In this document: positions 1 through 6,703 of the stretch, piece by piece | Numbering within the stretch: position 1 is the first letter of the stretch | Layout: every line of letters starts with the position of its first letter | NCBI GenBank assembly: GCA_030592465.1 | Contig: JAUVJB010000001.1 | Span: 1 to 45,776 of the forward strand | Reading direction: 5' to 3' | Length of the DNA: 45,776 nucleotides | Origin: Bacteroidota bacterium | GTDB lineage: Bacteria; Bacteroidota; Bacteroidia; Bacteroidales; B39-G9 | Translations under genes and position numbers: made by a program | Notes under the pieces: generated by a model | Seen by the model: only the letters and a program-made list of their open reading frames with translations | Told to the model about the DNA's origin: nothing | Databases searched by the model: none

Positions 1-134
1 ATTTTTAACTCTTTATAAATTTGACGAGAATCTGATGAAATAATACAAGTATCTAATTTCTGTGCAATCTTAACACTTAAATCGGTTTTGCCTATACCTG
101 TTGGGCCTAATATAACAATTAAATTCTTGCTCAT
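1..134 (-). CDS. miaA: tRNA dimethylallyltransferase, 5' end only (partial)
   Basis: The first 44 codons are present; the gene runs off the left edge. MiaA transfers a dimethylallyl group to A37 of tRNAs that read UNN codons. The visible part starts MSKNLIVILGPTGIGKTDLS, a P-loop (GPTGIGKT) a few residues from the N-terminus, followed near residue 34 by SSDSRQIYKEL, the conserved MiaA segment just after the P-loop. The order and spacing match the family exactly. The start is the ATG complementary to 132-134. The gene points out of the window, so its operon context cannot be seen. Degenerate hairpin and repeat DNA begins directly upstream. Confidence 0.9.
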   Translation of the reverse strand, partial: MSKNLIVILGPTGIGKTDLSVKIAQKLDTCIISSDSRQIYKELK

Positions 135-180
135 TGGTTATATATGGTGGTGATAATGGTTAAAGTTTGTAACTTATATA

Positions 181-600
181 ATAAACGGTTATAATTTTAA
201 CATATTATAGTCATTAATAGACCGACCTTCCAGTGTCTGAAAGACCTGGAAGAGTCCATTAATTGTCATTGATAGTCATTAAATAGTCATTAATAGTCAT
301 TGATAGTCATTAATAGTCATTAAATAGTCATTAATAGTCATTGATAGTCATTAAATAGTCATTGATAGTCATTAAATAGTCATTAATAGTCATTAATAGT
401 CATTAATAGTCATTAATAGTCATTAATAGTCATTAATAGTCATTAAATAGTCATTGATAGTCATTAATTGTCATTGATAGTCATTAATAGTCATTAATAG
501 TCATTAATAGTCATTAATAGTCATTAATAGTCATTAAATAGTTATGAATGACAGCGAAGCAAATGACGGCAAAGCCAAATGCCCCTATAAACTATTGCTA
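181..600. repeat. Copy A of the decamer-array repeat: boundary sequence plus about 27 tandem TAGTCATTAA units
   Basis: A boundary sequence, ATAAACGGTTATAATTTTAA followed by CATAT (181-205), leads into one TAGTCATTAA unit. After an inserted hairpin (224-256) comes a tandem array at about 262-545. I count 27 GTCATT cores spaced 10 or 11 bp apart (TAGTCATTAA, TAGTCATTAAA, TAGTCATTGA). The array ends in AATAGTTATGAATGAC and a GAAGCAAATGAC stretch that recurs, reverse-complemented, at about 13770-13810. The same boundary recurs at 1439-1463 and, in part, at 13855-13868. No coding frame explains it. It fills most of the gap between miaA and the next gene. Confidence 0.85.
224..256. repeat. Dispersed hairpin (CTTCCAG...CTGGAAG), second copy at 6522-6554
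   Basis: A 33-bp imperfect palindrome whose arms contain CTTCCAG and CTGGAAG, with a smaller GTCT/AGAC match inside. Its reverse complement matches 6522-6554 at about 30 of 33 positions. It interrupts the decamer array after the first unit, so it looks like an independent small dispersed repeat. Confidence 0.7.
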
Positions 601-613
601 AAACACTTAAGAA

Positions 614-1423
614 CTAACGATGTAAATCCTTCAAACCTCTCTCATTATCCTTTCCTCGTTTCTTATTTTTATCTTTTAATCTCGCATTTATAATTTTACC
701 AAAACGATAACTCACAAACAATGAAGCAAAATAAAAATCATTATCTTTTGTAGCCATTATCTTAATTTTCTTAGGAAAAACTTCAAACACTGCTCCTATT
801 TCAATGGCATTAACTTTTTCGTCTTTTTTGCTAAACTCAAAACTTGCACCAACTTTTGAATAGATGCCGGGAATTACAGATATTTCGTCAAATCCTTTAA
901 AAAAAGATGCTCGTTCATAAATATCAAAAATACTATGAATTGATGTATTAAATTTCTCTGTTTTGATTTGATAATAGCCTGAATAATTATATACAATTTC
1001 ATAATAAATAGGTTTAAGAATGCCGATAGTGGGACCTGCCGAATAGAAATATCTTATTTCAATACCTCCTTTATCAAGCTTACTATAAAGTCTTTTTTGC
1101 TTACCTAAACCAAGCCGAAGACTATAAAAATTATTTTCTTTACCAAAAACAAAACGTTTTAAATTTGGGTAATACGGATTTGATGTTTTTATCTCTTTTG
1201 GATGTCGAATACCGACAATATCAATATTGTAAATTTTTTTGTTAAAAGCGTCAATCATTTTACCATATTGATAATTTACACCCCATCCATTTGAATTAAG
1301 AAGAAAGCTGTAAGTACTCTCATTTCGTTGGAATATCTTTTGTTCGTCATCAATATCACCTTGAGTAAATGCTACTTGACTAATAGCTGTTAAAAATGCT
1401 AATATTAGTAAATGACGTTTCAT
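614..1423 (-). CDS. Exported protein of unknown function, possible small outer-membrane barrel
   Basis: 269 aa from the ATG at 1423. An in-frame ATG lies 16 codons upstream, but the later one begins directly with a signal peptide (MKRHLLILAFLTAISQVAFT then QG), so it is preferred. The mature part has alternating polar and hydrophobic stretches rich in aromatics, for example NFYSLRLGLGKQ, RYFYSAGPTIG and the near-terminal FYFASLFVSYRFG. That pattern suits an outer-membrane beta-barrel, but a very basic tail (KDKNKKRGKDNERG) follows the last strand. I recognise no family. Repeat elements lie on both sides: the decamer array at its 3' end and copy B of the same repeat beginning 16 bp upstream of its start. 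Confidence 0.7.
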   Translation of the reverse strand: MKRHLLILAFLTAISQVAFTQGDIDDEQKIFQRNESTYSFLLNSNGWGVNYQYGKMIDAFNKKIYNIDIVGIRHPKEIKTSNPYYPNLKRFVFGKENNFYSLRLGLGKQKRLYSKLDKGGIEIRYFYSAGPTIGILKPIYYEIVYNYSGYYQIKTEKFNTSIHSIFDIYERASFFKGFDEISVIPGIYSKVGASFEFSKKDEKVNAIEIGAVFEVFPKKIKIMATKDNDFYFASLFVSYRFGKIINARLKDKNKKRGKDNERGLKDLHR

Positions 1424-1438
1424 AAATATCTGTTTACT

Positions 1439-1831
1439 ATAAACGGTTATAATTTTAACATATATTGTCATTGATTGTCATTAAATAGTCAATAAATAAC
1501 CGAATGACCCTATGAAATATTGCTTTGCAATTTACTCACATCCCTGTCTGCGTGCGGCACGCCTGCCTTTGCCTGCTGCACGCAGACAGGCACAGGCAGG
1601 TTTATCTTATTTTTAAGGTGTTCGTGAAATCGCTTCGCTTCGCTTAGTTCACCCAGTGAAATAATTTTGCGGTGCAAAATTAATCAGACAACTGCCTAAT
1701 TATTTCACGGGGTGAACAGGGCAGGCGGTGAAACAAATGACCACAGTGAAATACCTGATAAATCAGGATTTCACGGAGCAGGCAACAAATGATAAATTAT
1801 ATTACACAAAATATAACCACGCAAAGTATAA
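1439..1831. repeat. Copy B of the decamer-array repeat with palindromic interior
   Basis: The copy begins with the same 25-bp boundary as copy A (1439-1463), then only two or three GTCATT units. The interior is rich in palindromes: CTGCCTG/CAGGCAG around 1550-1600, and several GTGAAATA/TATTTCAC pairs at 1650-1780, including GATAAATCAG. It ends in CAAAATATAACCACGCAAAG followed by TATAA. Reverse-complemented, this end resembles the start (GGTTATAATTTTA against GGTTATATTTTG), giving imperfect inverted termini. The right half closely matches 13591-13680 of copy C in the opposite orientation. Positions 1832-1982 hold nothing I recognise. Confidence 0.7.
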
Positions 1832-1982
1832 AAAAAACAAGACTAATCTGTGATGCTTTATTTGTATAATTGAATTAAAATTAAACTCCAACCTTTCTTT
1901 TAATGTCAGGCGATTATAAGTATAGGATAATCTGTAAATTATTTTTTAGATTGAATTTGCGTTAAAAAAAAGTAAAAAAACC

Positions 1983-2108
1983 TTATACAGATTTTTCTAC
2001 TTGTACTGTACTTGCCTGACTATAAGCAGGACATTTTTTTGTACTGCAAGAACTTAAAACCGCAATTAGAATAACAAAAGATGCAAATAATAAAATTTTT
2101 CTTTTCAT
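1983..2108 (-). CDS. Small lipoprotein with CPAY motif (41 aa)
   Basis: A 41-aa reading frame from the ATG at 2108 to TAA at 1983. It starts MKRKILLFASF, continues through a hydrophobic core to the lipobox LSSC (Cys21), then STKKCPAYSQAS and a short tail ending VEKSV. The signal peptide, lipobox and second cysteine in KKCPAY make it convincing despite its size. Very short Bacteroidota lipoproteins with a CPAY-type motif are familiar to me, but I know of no established function. A TATTTTTG box at 2165-2172 on the same strand could be its promoter; alternatively it is read through from the O-antigen ligase gene 90 bp upstream. It probably sits in the envelope. Confidence 0.75.
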   Translation of the reverse strand: MKRKILLFASFVILIAVLSSCSTKKCPAYSQASTVQVEKSV

Positions 2109-2198
2109 TGTAAAATTATTTAATTTAATAATATAAATATACAAAAAATAAAATATAAAGGCTACAAAAATAATTATAATTTTTATATTTGAAAAATT

Positions 2199-4277
2199 TT
2201 ACTTTTGCAAAAGGAATTTTTCAAACTGTATATTTTTATCCTTTGCTTGATTAAACAAACGTATCAGACTTTTGTCATTCTTTTTTATTTTTAATATTTT
2301 ATCTCGTTTTGCTTCATTATCAATCTTGCTTGCCAAAACATTAATTTTTTTCTGCAAAATAGCTTTTAAAACTATTTTATATTTTGGAGGAACAGCTTTT
2401 TTTGCATCACATCTATAAATAGTATTATATGCTTTTTCGTTTTCGCCTCTGTTAAAATAAACTATTGAGAGATTTACCAAAGCATCTTTAAAATCAGGTG
2501 AAATTTCCAATGCTCTGTTATAATAAATCGCAGACTGTTTATGCTCACCTAATAAATCACAACAAGACGCAAGGTTATTTAAAACTTGAATATGATATGG
2601 ATGGATTGTTAATGCTTTTTCATATTCAACTTTAGCATCGGCAAATTTACCAAGTTGTGATAATGCTACTCCTTTATACCAAGCAACCGGAGTTGCATAA
2701 GGATCAAGTGAATAATAATTCCCTTCTATTTTATCAACATCTTTAATTTCTCTGTACCATCGGCGGGCATATTGGTCTTTTATAACTTTTTTTGTCTGAC
2801 TTTCACCTTTTATTTTCTGATCTGTAATAAAAAAAGCATAAGCTCCTATTGTCAGACTAAAAAATAATAAGATGAATCTATGTTTCTCCTTTAATGTAAT
2901 TAACTTTTTTTCTTTATTATAAAACAAAGACACTATTATTGCAAAACCTGAAAAAACAATGATATTATGCGGAACTCTTTCTTTTGGGAAAGTGAAAAAT
3001 GAAATTACTAAATAACCCAGAATACTTATTGCGATTAAGAAAGATAATAATTTTTCTTTATTGTTATCTGAATTAAAAAAAATTTTAATTGATAGAATCA
3101 AAACAAGAATAAAAGCTGAAAAATAAAAAATAAAACCCATAATTCCTGTTTCACAAAGAACCCAAAGATAATCGTTATGAGTTCGTTGAAAATGTTTTAT
3201 GCCCTGCTCAATTCCTGTTTCAAATCCGTTTAATCCATATTTAGGGATATTTATTCGCCAATTTCCAGTGCCAACTCCAAAAAACGGATTGTCTTTAAAC
3301 ATCTCTAACGATTTGTACCATACAAGAATACGTGTTTGAGCAGTACTGGGATTTTCTCCTTTTAATATTAATTCTTTATTAAAATTATCTTTATTTATTA
3401 TTTGTTCAACCTTTTCCTTGGCAACTGCCAATATTTTTGCATTTGAATATTTTAAAACTAATAATATTAAAACAATACTAATTACAGATACAATTAAACC
3501 ATAAATCATGTAGCGTTGCTTTGATGCATATATAGTTTTTCTGTTTTTTATAAGATATATAACAAATAAAACAAAACCACTAATTACCGAGACTGCTATC
3601 GACACCCAAACAGTTTTGGAAACGAGCATGCCAATAAATCCTAAACTTAAAATTAAGAGAATTATTGATAAATATCTCCAAAACTTTTTAAAGTAAACTA
3701 TTCCGTAAATCACAAAAGGGAAACAAAGAAATAAAGCATTAGAAAATAAATTTTTATTTGCCATTGTCGATTTTACAGAAGTTATAGCTAACACAAAATA
3801 ATAGCCTAAATTTTCTTTATGACTTCTGAAATCTGAAAAATCAACTTTCGATAGCTGAAAAACACCAATTGTTAATATAATGAGTGAAAAAATAATTATT
3901 GATTTAATTAACAATTCAAGCTTAAATCTGTCTCCCTGTATTGTAATAACCACATAAAACAGAAATAATAGAAAAAGTGCTGTTTTAAAAATTTCAAAAA
4001 CACTTTCATAGCCATTAATTGCACCAAAACCGGATATTATAGAAATTAACAAGTAGGCAGACAACAAAGCTAATAACCATCCGGCTTTTCTGCCGAGCTG
4101 AATTTTTTCTTTATTTATTAGCCAAACAACTGATAATAAAATAATTAATATTGATAAAACTAAAACACGCGGCATCAATACTCTATCAATAGTAGATTTA
4201 AAGTATATAATAGGTAAAATTATTGCAATAAAAACACTAATTAATAAAGCACTTTTATTTTTATATATTTCTTTCAT
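2199..4277 (-). CDS. O-antigen ligase/polymerase (Wzy_C, WaaL-like) with C-terminal TPR repeats
   Basis: 692 aa. About a dozen transmembrane segments fill residues 10-480. The Wzy_C signature lies around residues 325-380: FFGVGTGNWRINIPKYG, then HFQRTHNDYLWVLCETGIMG, with the periplasmic His that family members use in glycan transfer. A soluble tail (about 515-650) carries TPR-like helices (AWYKGVALSQLGKFADAKVE, then YYNRALEISPDFKDALVNLS). The role is joining or polymerising undecaprenyl-linked surface glycan, or an O-glycosyltransferase of the same fold; sequence alone does not separate these. No glycan-synthesis cluster lies nearby. A TACATTTG box at 4320-4327 on this strand is a plausible promoter. 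Confidence 0.85.
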   Translation of the reverse strand: MKEIYKNKSALLISVFIAIILPIIYFKSTIDRVLMPRVLVLSILIILLSVVWLINKEKIQLGRKAGWLLALLSAYLLISIISGFGAINGYESVFEIFKTALFLLFLFYVVITIQGDRFKLELLIKSIIIFSLIILTIGVFQLSKVDFSDFRSHKENLGYYFVLAITSVKSTMANKNLFSNALFLCFPFVIYGIVYFKKFWRYLSIILLILSLGFIGMLVSKTVWVSIAVSVISGFVLFVIYLIKNRKTIYASKQRYMIYGLIVSVISIVLILLVLKYSNAKILAVAKEKVEQIINKDNFNKELILKGENPSTAQTRILVWYKSLEMFKDNPFFGVGTGNWRINIPKYGLNGFETGIEQGIKHFQRTHNDYLWVLCETGIMGFIFYFSAFILVLILSIKIFFNSDNNKEKLLSFLIAISILGYLVISFFTFPKERVPHNIIVFSGFAIIVSLFYNKEKKLITLKEKHRFILLFFSLTIGAYAFFITDQKIKGESQTKKVIKDQYARRWYREIKDVDKIEGNYYSLDPYATPVAWYKGVALSQLGKFADAKVEYEKALTIHPYHIQVLNNLASCCDLLGEHKQSAIYYNRALEISPDFKDALVNLSIVYFNRGENEKAYNTIYRCDAKKAVPPKYKIVLKAILQKKINVLASKIDNEAKRDKILKIKKNDKSLIRLFNQAKDKNIQFEKFLLQK

Positions 4278-4319
4278 TCTATAATTTTTTACTGTTTTTT
4301 TAAAAAAAATAATTTAAAA

Positions 4320-4327
4320 CAAATGTA
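4320..4327 (-). promoter_or_regulatory. Putative -7 box (TACATTTG) for the O-antigen ligase gene
   Basis: Reading the minus strand, TACATTTG matches the Bacteroidota TAnnTTTG -7 consensus 42 bp before the start codon. No clear TTTG -33 box lies at the usual distance, so the call rests on one element. Confidence 0.4.
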
Positions 4328-4480
4328 AAACATAATTTTAAAAAATTTAATTTTTCTTAATCTTAAATTTGTTTGTTCAAAATTTTTATTCATTTTTGTT
4401 CACTGAAATATAAATTTAGTACTTATCTGTAATGATTTTGACAGGTAATTTTTTTTATTGTTAAATTGTTCTATTGTTGA

Positions 4481-4611
4481 GTCCGCTCCGAAAAGACTTC
4501 ATAGACGTCATTGTGAAAGCGAAAATCGAAGCAATCTGTTAATAATCAACAAAAGGATTGCTTCTCTGCCAGTTGGCGGATCGTAATGACGAAAAACACT
4601 TTTCAGAGTAG
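4481..4611. repeat. Dispersed MITE-like repeat (CGTCATTG / GAAGCAATCT family), copy 1
   Basis: The unit reads CTCCGAAAAG, GACTTCATAGACGTCATTGTG, ATCGAAGCAATCTGTTAATA, then GGATTGCTTCTCTGCC, GGCGGATCGTAATGACG and AACACTTTTCAGAG. Its ends (CTCCGAAAAG and the complement of CTTTTCAGAG) are inverted, and GAAGCAATC/GATTGCTTC pair internally. Related copies lie at 5516-5640 and 13884-13973. It is part of the 500-bp gap 4278-4777. The rest of that gap is AT-rich, with a reverse-oriented ACAATTTA-type octamer run at about 4455-4478. Confidence 0.75.
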
Positions 4612-4777
4612 TTTCATAATATAAATTATTTTTATTTGCTTATATATAGCGAATTATCAACAAATTGAGAAATATATAATATTCAATATTTTTAAAAAAA
4701 ATCTGACACTATATAATACAATGTAAGTCTAATATGCCCGATTATCTGCAAGTTAAAAGCAAAAATGAAATGTTGAT

Positions 4778-5473
4778 ATGACTAAAAACAAATTAATGAA
4801 AATTGATTCTGTTATCATAAAAAAGAATATCTATTATTTAATTGATAACAATGGTAGAGTGAAAAAATTCAAACCTTGGCTTGGCGATATTTTTTCATTC
4901 TTATATGACAGAATTATGGAAAAATCTATATTCCCTAAAAAATTTGGTGGGGATATAAACAAGCATTTTGAAATATTAAGAAATGAATTTAAGAGCATTT
5001 GTGATAAAAATATTTTGGAAATAGCAACAGGAAGTGGTAATGCAGTTTATTTTCTAAATCGTGATAATAAATATACAGGAATTGACATAAGTGTCGGTCT
5101 TTTACAAAAGGCATATAAAAGGTTAAAAAAAAATGGATTTAAAAATGTGAAATTATACAATGCTAATGCTTGCAACATCCCTTTTGATGATAATGTTTTT
5201 GACATTGGGATATGTAATTTATCTTTAAATTTTTTCAATGACATTGAAATATTTGTCAAAGAATTAAAAAGAGTATTAAAATCAGAAGCATTTTTTTATT
5301 GTAGCGTTCCAATTCCTGAAAAAAATACAAAAAAAAATAAAATAAGGGGAATTTTATATTCTGAAAGTGAATTGAAAACAATTTTTGAAAGACATAATTT
5401 TCATTTTGAAAGCAAACCATATGAAAATGGAACATTATTATATTTTTCAGCAAGTTTAAGTAAAAATAAATAA
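4778..5473 (+). CDS. Class I SAM-dependent methyltransferase (UbiE/Methyltransf_11-like)
   Basis: 231 aa. Motif I is LEIATGSGNAVYFL near residue 80, followed by the acidic ribose-binding loop YTGIDISVGLLQKA, motif II around NANACNIPFDDNVFDIGICN, and the late strand LKRVLKSEAFFYCSVP. This is the canonical Rossmann methyltransferase of the UbiE/methyltransferase-11 group. The substrate cannot be inferred. The first ATG is used; a second in-frame ATG six codons later is possible. It stands alone, with copies of one dispersed repeat in the same orientation on each side (4481-4611 and 5516-5640), so it may be a recent arrival or its neighbourhood may be an insertion hot spot. Confidence 0.8.
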   Translation: MTKNKLMKIDSVIIKKNIYYLIDNNGRVKKFKPWLGDIFSFLYDRIMEKSIFPKKFGGDINKHFEILRNEFKSICDKNILEIATGSGNAVYFLNRDNKYTGIDISVGLLQKAYKRLKKNGFKNVKLYNANACNIPFDDNVFDIGICNLSLNFFNDIEIFVKELKRVLKSEAFFYCSVPIPEKNTKKNKIRGILYSESELKTIFERHNFHFESKPYENGTLLYFSASLSKNK

Positions 5474-5515
5474 ACTAATAACAAAAAAAACTGTACACAC
5501 GCTATAATATATATA

Positions 5516-5640
5516 AGTCCCCTATGAAAGGACTTCATAGACGTCATTGTGTGGGAGAAAATCGAAGCAATCTGTTGATAATCAACATAAAAAGATTGTC
5601 AAACTGTGAGATTACTCCGAAACAATTTTTAGCCGATTAA
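5516..5640. repeat. Dispersed MITE-like repeat (CGTCATTG / GAAGCAATCT family), copy 2
   Basis: It shares the 21-bp GACTTCATAGACGTCATTGT(G) block at 5531-5551 exactly with copy 1 at 4495-4515, then ATCGAAGCAATCTGTTGATA against ATCGAAGCAATCTGTTAATA. The right half has diverged (AAAGATTGTC, ACTCCGAAACA). Same orientation as copy 1. Confidence 0.7.
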
Positions 5641-5664
5641 TAAATTTTCGGAATGAACTCAGCA

Positions 5665-5717
5665 ATAGAACAATTTAACAATATAGCAATTTAATAATTT
5701 AACAATTTAATAAATTT
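5665..5717. repeat. Degenerate AACAATTTA octamer array upstream of the nitroreductase gene
   Basis: Tandem units of 8-9 bp (AACAATTT, AACAATAT, GCAATTTA, ATAATTT, AACAATTT) run directly into the start codon. Similar short runs lie at 6553-6591 and 12464-12500, reversed runs at about 4455-4478 and 12185-12206, and a looser form at 28955-28976. Confidence 0.6.
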
Positions 5718-6464
5718 ATGATGCAGACAATATTAAATCACCGTTCAATAAGAAAATATAAAAATATTACTATTGATGACAATACTTTAAATGAAATACT
5801 TAACGCAGGCATAAGAGCTTCAAATACAGGCAATATGCAAACATACAGTATTGTTGTTACAAAAAATGAAGATATAAAAAAACAACTTTGGGAGGTTCAT
5901 TTTAAACAAGATATGGTTTTGCAAGCGCCGGTTATTTTAACATTTTGTGCAGATATAAACCGTTTTAGTAAATGGTGCAACTTGCGAAATGCAGAACCCG
6001 GATATGATAATTTTCTTTGGCTTTATAATGCTACTATTGATGCAATTCTTGCTTCTCAAAACATTGTATTAGCTGCCGAAAATAAAGGTCTCGGAATTTG
6101 CTATTTAGGCACCACAACATATATGGCTGATAAAATTGTTGATATTCTTAAATTGCCAAAAGGCGTTGTCCCTGTAACCTCAATTACTTTGGGTTATGCT
6201 GATGAAAATCCCGAATTAACAGACCGTTTACCTTTAAGCGGCGTTATTCACAACGATACTTATAACGATTACTCTGACGGCGATATAAATAAAATTTATA
6301 AAGAAAAAGAAAATTTAAAAGAGACTATCGACCTTATTGAAGAAAACAAAACTCAAAACCTTGCTCAAATTTTCACTCAAAAACGTTACACAAAAAAAGA
6401 CAATGTACTTTTCTCTAATCAATTTTTAAAAGTATTAGAAAAACAAGGCTTTATGAATCAATGA
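5718..6464 (+). CDS. Nitroreductase-family FMN oxidoreductase (NfsA/flavin reductase-like)
   Basis: 248 aa. The N-terminus has the nitroreductase FMN signature ILNHRSIRKYK, followed by AGIRASNTGNMQTYSIVV, a phosphate/flavin-contacting stretch. The middle has ILASQNIVLAAENKGLGICY and the C-terminal part VVPVTSITLGYADENPELTD with RLPLSGVIH. This is the NfsA-like layout (NAD(P)H-dependent, FMN-binding, dimeric). The likely role is reduction of quinones, nitro compounds or flavins in the cytoplasm; the native substrate is unknown. Two adjacent ATGs (5718 and 5721) compete, and the second gives the more usual MQTILNHRS start. No operon partner. The gap after it (6465-6703) holds a GTTTAAA run, the 6522-6554 hairpin and an octamer array. 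Confidence 0.85.
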   Translation: MMQTILNHRSIRKYKNITIDDNTLNEILNAGIRASNTGNMQTYSIVVTKNEDIKKQLWEVHFKQDMVLQAPVILTFCADINRFSKWCNLRNAEPGYDNFLWLYNATIDAILASQNIVLAAENKGLGICYLGTTTYMADKIVDILKLPKGVVPVTSITLGYADENPELTDRLPLSGVIHNDTYNDYSDGDINKIYKEKENLKETIDLIEENKTQNLAQIFTQKRYTKKDNVLFSNQFLKVLEKQGFMNQ

Positions 6465-6521
6465 ATAGAGTTTGATGTTTAGAGTTTAAAGTTTAAAGTT
6501 TACGCCAAGTCGCTAAAATCC

Positions 6522-6554
6522 GACTTTTCCAGGTCTTTCAGACTCTGTAAGGTC
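6522..6554. repeat. Dispersed hairpin, copy 2 (reverse orientation of 224-256)
   Basis: It reads GACTTTTCCAGGTCTTTCAG then ACTCTGTAAGGTC, about 30 of 33 bases identical to the reverse complement of 224-256. An octamer array (ACAATATA, ACCATTTA, ACCATTTA, ACAATTTT) follows at 6556-6590. Confidence 0.7.
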
Positions 6555-6642
6555 TCAACAATATAACCATTTAACCATTTAACAATTTTTATAATCTGAA
6601 TAATAAAATTTTATCTATTTTAAGGTTCTGTAACGAAATAAC

Positions 6643-6650
6643 TATCTTTG
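6643..6650 (+). promoter_or_regulatory. Putative -7 box (TATCTTTG) for the Omp85-YfiR-sensor cluster
   Basis: TATCTTTG matches TAnnTTTG about 53 bp upstream of the TTG start at 6704. It is the best promoter-like element before the five-gene run 6704-12176. No clean -33 box was seen. Confidence 0.45.
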
Positions 6651-6703
6651 TAAACAATTACAATTTTTCATACTTTTAATACCTTAATTGAACTCAAAAA
6701 AAA

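Noticed and set aside
256..545. Decamer array considered as a CRISPR array
   Set aside because: Units are 10-11 bp with no unique spacers and no cas genes nearby.
1540..1600. CTGCCTGC...GCAGGCAG inverted repeats that could be taken for a terminator
   Set aside because: No T-run follows and the stretch is part of the copy B repeat.
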